This document shows positions 1-6,791 of a stretch of 13,148 nt of DNA, piece after piece. The notes beneath the pieces are model-generated. The model searched no databases and had not been told where the DNA came from. It saw nothing but the letters and a program-made list of their open reading frames with translations. This DNA is from an uncultured Alistipes sp. (GTDB taxonomy: Bacteria; Bacteroidota; Bacteroidia; Bacteroidales; Rikenellaceae), in the NCBI GenBank assembly GCA_947174575.1, contig CAMWJM010000007.1, positions 1 through 13,148 on the forward strand, written 5' to 3'. A program made the translations under genes and the position numbers. Every line of letters begins with the position of its first letter. The stretch's first letter is position 1.

Positions 1-89
1 GATAAATACTACATTCTTTCTCTCAAAAATAACCAGTAATTCAAAGAACCTATTGAAAAAACTCCGCATCTTGCGATGCGAAAGGACTG

Positions 90-121
90 CAAAGATAAGC
101 GATCTTTTTCAATCCTGCAAA
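90..121 (-). promoter_or_regulatory. Bacteroidota sigma-ABfr-type promoter, proximal copy
   Basis: On the minus strand, TTTG (118-121) is followed after exactly 20 bp by TATCTTTG (90-97), a perfect match to the Bacteroidota housekeeping promoter (TTTG, about 19-21 bp, TAnnTTTG). Transcription would run leftwards and start near position 83-86. The spacer and flanks resemble the second promoter at 237-267, so the two appear to be a tandem pair. Confidence 0.75.
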
Positions 122-236
122 TATTTTTTCAAGAACGTCGCATTTTTCGATTTCCACCGTCCGCACGAGGATTTCGAACCCTCTTTTCGCGAACTCTCGA
201 TCTTCGTAAGAACCGTGCTTTTCTCAAATGCGGATG

Positions 237-267
237 CAAAGGTAGCGACAATTTTCGAACCTGCAAA
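237..267 (-). promoter_or_regulatory. Bacteroidota sigma-ABfr-type promoter, distal copy
   Basis: On the minus strand, TTTG (264-267) is followed after 19 bp by TACCTTTG (237-244). Its sequence is related to the proximal promoter: both have TTTGCAGG at the -33 end and GCGA or TCGC just before the -7 element on the read strand. It lies about 147 bp upstream of the proximal copy, the tandem arrangement often seen ahead of stable RNA operons. Confidence 0.7.
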
Positions 268-480
268 TATTTTCGCATCTTTTTATCCGAAAAAGTCGAA
301 AATTTTTCGAAATCCGGACATCGCAGGAGCCATACCTATTATATAATCTTATATAATACGCCTCCTAACAAGTCGAAGAGTGGGGCGGTAGTGGGGCGGA
401 GAATGCTTCGGGGCGATTCGCCGACGCAGCACAGCGACCGGCTTTCGGATACGCCCGGGGTTCGATCGGCCACGAATTTA

Positions 481-512
481 TTTGGCATTGCGACATGTTT
501 GCGCTATCTTTG
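481..512 (+). promoter_or_regulatory. Promoter of lspA
   Basis: TTTG at 481-484 and TATCTTTG at 505-512, separated by 20 bp, match the Bacteroidota consensus exactly. Transcription would begin near 518, leaving a leader of about 60 nt before the lspA ATG at 578. Confidence 0.75.
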
Positions 513-577
513 CAGCAAATCGACATAGACAAGAGGAGTCGTTTTGCGCCCGTTTTGTCTATTCCACAAGTGCCCCT

Positions 578-1192
578 ATGAATCTAAAAAAAGTATCCTT
601 ACTCGTCATCCTGCTACTCATCGCCGACCAGGCGCTCAAAATATGGGTCAAGACCCACATGCAGATCGACGAATCGATCATCGTCTGCCCCGACTGGTTC
701 CAGATTCGCTTCATCGAGAACAACGGCGCGGCTTTCGGCATGCGCATCGCTTCGTCCGGCGCGTTCGACTGGGGTAAACTGCTGCTCGGACTCTTCCGCA
801 TCGGACTGGCCGGCACCCTCGGGTGGTTGATCGTCCATCTGCTCCGCCGCAAGGGCACGCCCGCCGGAGTCATCGTCGGCATGACCCTGATCTTCGCCGG
901 TGCTGTGGGCAACATCCTCGACAGCGCGTTCTATGGACTGCTCTTTTCGGAGTCGACACCCTACACAGTAGCCGAATTCGGCGGTCATTACGCAGGTTTC
1001 ATGATGGGCCGCGTAGTCGACATGTTCTACTTCCCGCTGTTCCAATGGAACGGCGTGCCCCGCATGCTGCGGTTCCTGGTCGACAGCAACAACTACTTCT
1101 TCGGCGCGATCTTCAACCTGGCCGACGCCTACATATCGGTAGCCGTAGTTTATCTATTGCTATTTCAATATAAGTTCTTCGACAAGCAATAG
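578..1192 (+). CDS. lspA: Lipoprotein signal peptidase (signal peptidase II)
   Basis: This inner-membrane aspartyl protease cleaves the signal peptide from diacylglyceryl-modified prolipoproteins, just ahead of the lipidated cysteine. The 204-residue product has the family landmarks: an N-terminal membrane helix ending in ADQALK (about residues 16-21), the ENNGAAFG motif (47-54), AGAVGNILD (107-115), GRVVDM with catalytic Asp148, and FNLADA with catalytic Asp183, followed by a last membrane helix. It is somewhat longer than the roughly 160-residue proteobacterial enzymes; the extra length lies mainly between the GNILD and GRVVD motifs and between the two catalytic aspartates, as in other Bacteroidota LspA proteins I recall. 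The ATG at 578 is chosen because it precedes the hydrophobic MNLKK helix and sits about 60 nt after a good promoter. The frame is open upstream to 482, but that would run into the promoter. It appears to be monocistronic here. Confidence 0.95.
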   Translation: MNLKKVSLLVILLLIADQALKIWVKTHMQIDESIIVCPDWFQIRFIENNGAAFGMRIASSGAFDWGKLLLGLFRIGLAGTLGWLIVHLLRRKGTPAGVIVGMTLIFAGAVGNILDSAFYGLLFSESTPYTVAEFGGHYAGFMMGRVVDMFYFPLFQWNGVPRMLRFLVDSNNYFFGAIFNLADAYISVAVVYLLLFQYKFFDKQ

Positions 1193-1333
1193 GTTGCATC
1201 GCCATTCCGGCAACGCTCCACACATTTCGCCTGCGCATCCTTTCTATTGAAGCAAACGAATAACAGCCTATCAATCCACTGACAGCGGGTCGCCGGCCGA
1301 AGCGAATTTATTTCGAAAGTTTTTCACATTTTT

Positions 1334-1364
1334 ATTGCGCTTTCGCAAAAAAGCGTTATCTTTG
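1334..1364 (+). promoter_or_regulatory. Promoter of tRNA-Leu
   Basis: TATCTTTG at 1357-1364 is a perfect -7 element and ATTG at 1334-1337 is a 3-of-4 match to the -33 TTTG, with a 19-bp spacer. The mature tRNA begins 18 bp after the -7 element. Confidence 0.7.
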
Positions 1365-1382
1365 CACTCCGTAATACCTAAT

Positions 1383-1467
1383 GCCCAGGTGGCGGAATAG
1401 GTAGACGCGCACGTTTCAGGTGCGTGTGCCGCAAGGCGTGCAGGTTCGATTCCTGTCCTGGGCACCA
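1383..1467 (+). tRNA. tRNA-Leu (anticodon CAG)
   Basis: The 85-nt sequence folds as a class II tRNA. The 7-bp acceptor stem is GCCCAGG (1383-1389) with CCTGGGC (1457-1463), followed by A and an encoded CCA (1465-1467). The anticodon arm is CACGT / GCGTG around the loop TTCAGGT, giving anticodon CAG, which reads CUG leucine codons. A long variable arm (GTGCCGCAAGGCGT region) and the T loop TTCGATT are present. It has its own promoter and terminator, so it is a single-gene unit. Confidence 0.95.
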
Positions 1468-1468
1468 C

Positions 1469-1499
1469 AACCCCCGCTGAACATAGTTCAGCGGGGGTT
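1469..1499 (+). terminator. Rho-independent terminator of tRNA-Leu
   Basis: A perfect hairpin with a 12-bp stem, CCCCCGCTGAAC (1471-1482) and GTTCAGCGGGGG (1486-1497), around a 3-nt loop ATA. AA/TT flanks extend it to 14 bp, and TTAATT follows. It starts directly after the CCA end of the tRNA. The U-tract is short but the stem is very stable. Confidence 0.85.
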
Positions 1500-1850
1500 A
1501 ATTCATTCGAGTGGTGCCAATTTCAATATGCAAGTACTCGACTCCTGCTGCGATTCGTAAGCCTCATCGGCCAATACAATAAAATCGATCGGGAATAACA
1601 GGATTCGATACAAAAAAGCACTGTCTCCCCATCAGTTCGCTACAAATAAATACAATTACACGTAACATTGTTACTAATAGATAATTGTACATACAAATAG
1701 TCTCCGGTCTTTTTATGCGATTCCACCGCAAACCGACATCCAAGCTATGCACCGAAATAAATTGTCCCAAATTGAATGATAATATATATTCCGCAATATT
1801 GATTTTTTGAAACTTTTCCGCGAAATTTGCGCGAACAATACCCCGAAGAG
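1500..1850. other. AT-rich intergenic region without a convincing gene
   Basis: This stretch separates the tRNA-Leu terminator from the promoter of the accessory module. It is markedly more AT-rich than the flanking genes. The longest open frame (minus strand, 1564-1770, 68 codons) has no recognisable features. A second minus-strand frame without an ATG, ending in a TGA near 1508, reads IVLADEAYESQQESST followed by a few more residues; it could be the decayed tail of a lost gene, but nothing supports that beyond its protein-like look. GTAACATTGTTAC near 1660 is a short near-palindrome. I see no integrase or attachment site. Confidence 0.5.
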
Positions 1851-1881
1851 TGTGATCGAAAGCTAAAATTTTCTATCTTTG
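1851..1881 (+). promoter_or_regulatory. Promoter of the propeller-caspase-barrel operon
   Basis: TATCTTTG at 1874-1881 is a perfect -7 element. TGTG at 1851-1854 is a one-mismatch -33 element with a 19-bp spacer. The bases just before the -7 (ATTTTC) nearly match those at the minus-strand promoter 9428-9435 (AATTTC), so the two promoters appear related. Transcription would begin around 1886-1889, leaving an untranslated leader of about 310 nt. Confidence 0.65.
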
Positions 1882-1885
1882 TCAG

Positions 1886-2139
1886 GTCGACGGGAGAAAT
1901 CCCAGGACAGACATATTTCGATGAAAGTGTTTAGCTTTTGTCCTTGAGCGAAAATGTGGCAGTTTTCAGTAAACAGGGATACGCTACACTCATTGCTTGT
2001 ATTGGTATGCGATATGATTATCCATGCGATACAAGTGTGGGGTATTGTTTATTTGTTTACGGGTAGCCACAACCTTCGCTCAGATAAACTAATCAACTCC
2101 ACACTTTCTTTTTGTTCAATCCCCATCCATCCGGAGTTG
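1886..2139 (+). ncRNA. Candidate structured 5' leader RNA, left copy
   Basis: A long leader ahead of the plus-strand operon that matches, block by block, the leader of the convergent operon (9189-9420, minus). Order of elements: GTCGACGG (1886-1893); a small GGGA-GAAA-TCCC hairpin (1892-1903); a 60-nt block nearly identical to the other leader (1916-1975), which can itself form GAAAAT/GTTTTC around GTGGCA; a copy-specific hairpin CTTGTATTG (1996-2004) with CGATACAAG (2027-2035); ACGGGTAG (2059-2066); AAACTAATC (2086-2094); and a hairpin CAACTCC (2094-2100) with GGAGTTG (2133-2139) around a 32-nt loop that begins ACACTTT and includes CCCCAT. TGTTTAC (2054-2060) could also pair with GTAAACA at the end of the 60-nt block. 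The pairings are my inference from sequence. I do not match this to a named RNA family. A regulatory DNA element is the alternative. Confidence 0.55.
1916..1975 (+). repeat. Inverted repeat flanking the accessory module, left copy
   Basis: This 60-bp block is present in inverted orientation at 9343-9402 with 58 of 60 identical bases; 1931-1975 is identical over 45 bp. The only differences are at 1922 (T versus C on the read strand) and 1930 (T versus G). Both copies lie about 35-50 bp downstream of a promoter -7 element. The block contains ATGTGGCAG, so a short frame starting MWQFSVN opens in both copies, but the two frames diverge immediately after the block, so a conserved peptide is unlikely. 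Confidence 0.95.
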
Positions 2140-2197
2140 TATGGATAATGTATTTGCCCTCTTAAAAAAAGAGCGAATTCAAACCATACTTGAAGAG

Positions 2198-4252
2198 ATG
2201 AAAAAAATCGTTTTTGTACTTCTGTGCGCCATAAGCGCACGCATGGCCTATGCACAATCCGAAAAATCGGGATATGCGTATCCGCAGAAAAACCGGCCCG
2301 CTTTATTGGACACCTATTCTTTCACGGGCTACTATGCCCACGGCCCCTACGCCTGCAATCTGCGACAGGCAACCCTATGCAAGGCTTCGGGAGACATCGA
2401 AGCATTGAGGATCAATCCTGCGGGGTCTTCTTTCGCCGTTCTTACCGCAACACGAAACCGCAAACCGCAGATATCGATCTACGATCTATGGAAAACCAAC
2501 GTCCTGCTGCACACCATAGCCCCCAAATACGCCCCGGCAGCCATCTGCTATGCTCCGGACGCAAAGAGCTTTGCCGTGGCCGACACCGACCGAAAAATCC
2601 ATCTGTACGACACCCGCACTTACGCAGAAAAGGCCGTATTCGGCATTAATTCACCGACAGACAAAATCGCCATAAGCCCGAACAACTACTTTCTGGCAGC
2701 AGAATGCGATCATGCACTGCTGGTCTATAACCTCCAGAATCGAGAACTGCGCAAAGAAATATCCCTGCCCGAACGTATCAACGGCTTCACATTCTCGGCC
2801 GACAACAGCCTGCTGGCCATACTTACCGCAGAAGGATCGCTGACGCTCTACGACACGCGTTCGTTTCTCCCTTTGCAGCAATTCGGCGGATTGGGAAGCG
2901 CCCGCAGCTGCGATATCCATGCAGACGGCAAATACATAGCCGTAGCAACGGACGATAATCGTATCGTACTGCTGAACAGGATGAACGGCAGCGATCGCCG
3001 ATACATCGAAAACAAAGAGGGCGGCATACAGGATGTCCGATTCGTAAAAGACGGAAAGGGGCAGAGTTTTCTGCTTTATAACACGGCCCGTTCAATCGTC
3101 TATGCGCTCCTCGGGGACCTTCGGCCCAACTATACGCAATTGTTGGCCGACGAACTGGACGAAAAGATGAACGTCTGGATGAAACAGATGGACGGCGAAT
3201 CGCTGGATGACTACCATGCACGCGTCAACGACCGCACCCGAGCGCAACAAATGGCGATCTTCGAGCAGGAAATCGCCACACGCATGGCCGACGACCTGCT
3301 GGCCATCTCCGACGTATCGCTCGGAAACTTCAACCCCGAGACGAACACGCTCGCGATCGAGTTCGATACCATGCCGTCGATCTATCTGAACATCCCGCCC
3401 GACAAAGTCGCCGGATTCTCCGACACGGACGACCTCGAATTCCGCAATGCGGTGTACGGCGTGACGGCTAACGACGATTTCGAGCTGGTATACGTCGATG
3501 TCTACAACAAGCGCACGGGCGAAATCTATACATTCGACAATCGCGAACGCCGTTCGCTGGAATATTTGCAGTCGGACGATCGCTTCGTGCCGCTCGAACT
3601 GGTACAGCTCTCGAATCTGGACGAAATAAAACTCCGGGAGATACGCAACGATATCGTTTCGCAAGCCCGCAAGACGAACCGCATCTCGGATCATACGCAG
3701 GTTGCTGTCAATACGGCAGTAATCTCGGACGCGAATGCGAACGGCGAGAAAATCCACAACTACCGAATAGGATTTTCGTATAATGTGGAGAAAGATTTCT
3801 CCGCCCGCGAGGATTTTGCACCGGGACGCTATAACACCGAGCAATCAGCTGCGGCCCTGTCGATGATCGCAATCATCAAAACCGCATTCGAGAACGAATT
3901 CAGCCAATATGTCAAAGCCGGCAAAAAAGTGCGGATCGTAATTACAGGCATGGCAGACCGGCTGCCTATAAACGGACGCATCGCCTACAACGGTGCCTAC
4001 GGGACTTTTGTCAACGAACCCGTTTACGGAGAGCAACTCTATGCGCTGACCGTCACGCCGGCGACCGGCATTACCAAGAACGATCAATTGGCATTTATCC
4101 GGGCTGCCGGAGTAAAAAGTTGCATTGCCCGAGATATCCGCACGCTGGAGGAGATGGATGCCGAATACGAATACCACATTAAAGTAACGGACAAGGCGGG
4201 CGGTGAATATCGCCGCATATCCGTCGACTTCATCTTTGTAGATGCTTTCTGA
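2198..4252 (+). CDS. Secreted beta-propeller (WD40-like) protein with OmpA-like C-terminus
   Basis: The 684-residue product begins with a signal peptide (hydrophobic residues 4-18, cleavage likely after AYAQ, residue 20), so it should be exported. Residues about 65-300 look like a degenerate WD40/YVTN-type propeller: repeats of the form INPAGSSFAVLT...ISIYDL, YAPDAKSFAVAD...IHLYDT, ISPNNYFLAAE...LLVYNL and FSADNSLLAIL...LTLYDT. Residues about 318-450 resemble residues 400-540 of the downstream caspase protein (ESLDDYHARV...TR matches ETIQEYRRRV...TR). Residues about 520-684 may be an OmpA-like fold (VRIVITGMAD, then EYRRISVDF), which could bind peptidoglycan; this part is a weak inference. 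The ATG at 2198 is chosen over an in-frame ATG at 2141 because only it puts the signal peptide at the N-terminus. It ends 1 bp before the caspase gene, so translational coupling is likely. The function is unknown; a scaffold or regulator for the protease is plausible. Confidence 0.8.
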   Translation: MKKIVFVLLCAISARMAYAQSEKSGYAYPQKNRPALLDTYSFTGYYAHGPYACNLRQATLCKASGDIEALRINPAGSSFAVLTATRNRKPQISIYDLWKTNVLLHTIAPKYAPAAICYAPDAKSFAVADTDRKIHLYDTRTYAEKAVFGINSPTDKIAISPNNYFLAAECDHALLVYNLQNRELRKEISLPERINGFTFSADNSLLAILTAEGSLTLYDTRSFLPLQQFGGLGSARSCDIHADGKYIAVATDDNRIVLLNRMNGSDRRYIENKEGGIQDVRFVKDGKGQSFLLYNTARSIVYALLGDLRPNYTQLLADELDEKMNVWMKQMDGESLDDYHARVNDRTRAQQMAIFEQEIATRMADDLLAISDVSLGNFNPETNTLAIEFDTMPSIYLNIPPDKVAGFSDTDDLEFRNAVYGVTANDDFELVYVDVYNKRTGEIYTFDNRERRSLEYLQSDDRFVPLELVQLSNLDEIKLREIRNDIVSQARKTNRISDHTQVAVNTAVISDANANGEKIHNYRIGFSYNVEKDFSAREDFAPGRYNTEQSAAALSMIAIIKTAFENEFSQYVKAGKKVRIVITGMADRLPINGRIAYNGAYGTFVNEPVYGEQLYALTVTPATGITKNDQLAFIRAAGVKSCIARDIRTLEEMDAEYEYHIKVTDKAGGEYRRISVDFIFVDAF

Positions 4253-4253
4253 A

Positions 4254-6779
4254 ATGAAACTATTGCGACTTTCGGTTGCCGCTGCACTCTGCTGTACCCT
4301 CTTCGGGGGTACAGCGGCAGCGCAATCCCTTGAACATGCCCAAGCGGCCTACCGTACGTTCCTGCAACTGAACGAAGAGAAAGGTGATCCGGAAACCATG
4401 TACGAAGCCCTGTATCGGAGCTACGAAGCATATGCCGACCTGCTGCGCACCTCGCCGGAAACGCCCATGGCTGCAGAAACCAAAACCGCCTTACGCAATA
4501 TACGGCCCTACCTGCAAAACGGCGCTATCTACTATTCGCAAAAAGGCGACAAACAACAGGCCGTCCGTTTGGCCCGGGCCTATGTCGATATCCCGTTAAT
4601 GGAGGCTTTCCGGGGCGAACACTTCATCAAGGACGAATACTATCCGACAATGGTCTATTTTGCGGCGGCAGAAAGCTACAATGCCCGCGACTATGCCGCA
4701 GCAGTACGTTATTTCCGGGAATATCTGCAATCGGGAGCTCCGGACAAGCGACAGGAAGTATATACCTACATGTCGAAGTCGTGCGTGAACATCAAGAATT
4801 ATTCACTGGCCAAACAGATGCTCGACGAAGCGACCACGGCCTATCCTTCCGACTTCAACCTGCTGTCGATGGCAATCAACGTTTCGATAGACAGCGAAGA
4901 CAACGCCGCTCTGCAAAAATATGTGAGCCGAGCCTTGCTGTTCAAGCCGAACGATCCGACCTTGCTCAACATTCAGGGCAAACTCCACGAAGACACCGGC
5001 GACTATCAGCAGGCGATCTCGATCTATACGCAGTTGCGGGACGCCCGGCCCCACAGTCTCGAAATAGCGAAACACCTCGCCCTGAACTATTTCAACATGG
5101 GCGTACTCTACAGCAACAAAAGTTTGAGCGTCAACGATCCGCAAACCGCATCGCACTACGATACGCAGTCGAAAGAATTTTTCGAGACGGCCATTCCGAC
5201 CATCAAGGATATTCTGACGACCGATCCCAACTCCACGAAGTTTCTCGAAGCCTTGGCGGTATCCTATCAATATACCGGACGAACCGACGAGCTGGGCGAA
5301 ACCAACCGCAAACTCGCTTCGCTCGGCGGACGCCAGATCACGGCCGCATCGAACCCGTCGCTGCTCTCCTCCTCTGCCGCACAACCCGCTCGGCCCGGAG
5401 AGCCGACGCCGGGACCTGCAGCCATGAACTCTGGTCCGCTTTATTCGCAGTACGCCAAGCAATATGTAGAAGCACGACTGAAATCGTGGCAGGCGAAAGA
5501 CCCATACGAAACGATTCAGGAATACCGCCGACGCGTCTCCGAACAAACCCGGGATGCCAAAGTTCGGGAACTGCTGGCCGAAGCCGAGGCGAACTACATC
5601 GATCTCTATGCAAAAGACGTGCGTCTGACAAGCATGAAGCTGCGTCCCTACGATGCCGAAAACGAAGTATTCCTTGCCGAATCGGACTACGGCGAACTGA
5701 TCGTGCCGGTTCCGCGCGCGAACAACGAAGCCCGCGTATTTGAAAGCACATGGAACGGCATGCAGTTCAAAAACCCGAAGTTCCGTATCGACAACGACCG
5801 ACTGAAACTGGCGGGGCTGACTTTCGTGACACCGCTGGGCAAAGCCTATCGATACGACGTAAAAAGCACGCGGGACTATACGGAGACCACCGTCGACGTA
5901 CGCTTCGACGCCATCGACTACGGTCAATTGGCGAATGCCGACCCCTCGGTCGAAAACAAATCGCAGATTCGGAAAAACACGGTGATGGTCGGCGCTTCGG
6001 ACGTAGACGAAAACATTCCGCAAACCAACGCAATCAGCGAAAAGACCTTTGCGGTCATCATCGCCAACGAAAAATACGAAATGGTCGCAGGAGTACCGAT
6101 GGCACTCAACGACGGCAAGGTATTCGGTCTCTACTGCCAACAGACGCTGGGGCTGCCGCAAGAAAATATCCGGCTCTACGAAAATGCCACCTACGGATCG
6201 ATGCTACGGGCGGTGCGGGATATTCAGAACATCTCGGATGCCTATGCCGGAGACATTCAAGTGATTTTCTACTACGCCGGCCATGGCATCCCGAATGAAA
6301 CGACCAAGGATGCGTTCCTGCTGCCGGTCGATGCCGACGGCCTGCAAACCGAAATCTGTTACCCGTTGAGCAGACTCTATTCGGAACTCGGCCGGCTGAA
6401 CGCCCGTTCGGTCTTCGTATTTCTGGACGCCTGCTTCAGCGGAGCCAAGCGCGACGGCGGCATGCTGGCATCGGCCCGCGGCGTAGCGCTGAAAGCCAAA
6501 AAAGAGGCGCCGCAGGGCAATATGGTGATCTTCTCGGCGGCCTCGGACGATGAAACGGCATTCCCCTACGAGGCGAAAGGACACGGTCTATTTACCTACT
6601 ACCTGCTGAAAAAACTTCAGGAAACCGCCGGGAATGCTACACTGGCCGAATTGAGCGACTATGTGATCGAAAAGGTCAAACAACAATCCATCGTCATCAA
6701 CCGCAAGGCGCAGACACCGGTCATCAACCCGGCATCCGCCATGCAGGAAAACTGGCGGGAACTACGTATGAAACCCTAA
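4254..6779 (+). CDS. Secreted TPR and caspase-like (peptidase C14) protease
   Basis: An 841-residue protein with a signal peptide (cleavage likely after TAAAQ, residue 24). Residues about 25-355 are helical TPR-like repeats (for example DYAAAVRYFREYLQ, NYSLAKQMLDEA, DYQQAISIYTQL). A Ser/Pro/Ala-rich linker (about 366-392) leads to a region shared with the upstream propeller protein (about 400-540). The C-terminal caspase-like domain starts with KTFAVIIANEKY (597-608) and has both catalytic residues: His677 in YYAGHG and Cys727 in DACFSG. Asp725 two residues before the Cys resembles metacaspases, which cut after Arg or Lys, so basic P1 specificity is inferred. The ATG at 4254 gives the cleanest signal peptide; an in-frame ATG at 4242, overlapping the upstream gene, is the alternative. 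A 9-bp hairpin lies in the signal-peptide codons (4291-4315). Export of a caspase-like protease suggests an envelope role rather than a cytosolic death effector. Confidence 0.88.
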   Translation: MKLLRLSVAAALCCTLFGGTAAAQSLEHAQAAYRTFLQLNEEKGDPETMYEALYRSYEAYADLLRTSPETPMAAETKTALRNIRPYLQNGAIYYSQKGDKQQAVRLARAYVDIPLMEAFRGEHFIKDEYYPTMVYFAAAESYNARDYAAAVRYFREYLQSGAPDKRQEVYTYMSKSCVNIKNYSLAKQMLDEATTAYPSDFNLLSMAINVSIDSEDNAALQKYVSRALLFKPNDPTLLNIQGKLHEDTGDYQQAISIYTQLRDARPHSLEIAKHLALNYFNMGVLYSNKSLSVNDPQTASHYDTQSKEFFETAIPTIKDILTTDPNSTKFLEALAVSYQYTGRTDELGETNRKLASLGGRQITAASNPSLLSSSAAQPARPGEPTPGPAAMNSGPLYSQYAKQYVEARLKSWQAKDPYETIQEYRRRVSEQTRDAKVRELLAEAEANYIDLYAKDVRLTSMKLRPYDAENEVFLAESDYGELIVPVPRANNEARVFESTWNGMQFKNPKFRIDNDRLKLAGLTFVTPLGKAYRYDVKSTRDYTETTVDVRFDAIDYGQLANADPSVENKSQIRKNTVMVGASDVDENIPQTNAISEKTFAVIIANEKYEMVAGVPMALNDGKVFGLYCQQTLGLPQENIRLYENATYGSMLRAVRDIQNISDAYAGDIQVIFYYAGHGIPNETTKDAFLLPVDADGLQTEICYPLSRLYSELGRLNARSVFVFLDACFSGAKRDGGMLASARGVALKAKKEAPQGNMVIFSAASDDETAFPYEAKGHGLFTYYLLKKLQETAGNATLAELSDYVIEKVKQQSIVINRKAQTPVINPASAMQENWRELRMKP

Positions 6780-6791
6780 CAATAAAACAAC

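Larger units (their letters stand above)
1..480. other. Non-coding region with outward-facing promoters, possible rRNA operon leader
   Basis: I see no convincing gene here. Two Bacteroidota-type promoters on the minus strand (90-121 and 237-267) point out of the left edge. The minus strand at 41-49 reads GTTCTTTGA, which resembles the boxA-like antitermination motif I recall upstream of Bacteroidota 16S rRNA genes. Tandem promoters plus such a motif suggest the 5' leader of an rRNA operon beginning just left of the window; this is inference, because no rRNA sequence is present. Small repeats are also visible: TTATATAAT twice at 339-347 and 349-357, and AGTGGGGCGG twice at 379-388 and 390-399. 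The open frames in this stretch lack recognisable protein features. Confidence 0.5.

Noticed and set aside
379..399. Two tandem AGTGGGGCGG units considered as a CRISPR or iteron array
   Set aside because: Only two short units with an 11-bp period; there are no spacers and no associated genes.
53..528. Two overlapping plus-strand open frames (53-346 and 76-528)
   Set aside because: They overlap the minus-strand promoters and the lspA promoter, lack protein-like composition, and match no family I recognise.
1383..1467. tRNA-Leu as an integration site for the accessory module
   Set aside because: No copy of the tRNA 3' end was seen at the right end of the module, and no integrase is present in the window.
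1500..1660. Possible decayed gene tail on the minus strand after the tRNA
   Set aside because: About 40 codons with no start codon and no recognisable family; too little to call a pseudogene.
1954..2148. A 64-codon upstream frame starting MWQFSVN in the left leader, with a similar start at 9364 on the minus strand
   Set aside because: The shared start comes from the repeated DNA block; the peptides diverge at once, and one runs into the downstream gene in another frame. A conserved leader peptide is not supported.
4803..6161. A 452-codon open frame antisense to the caspase gene
   Set aside because: It is entirely antisense to a well-supported gene and has no signal, motif or promoter; such frames arise from codon bias.
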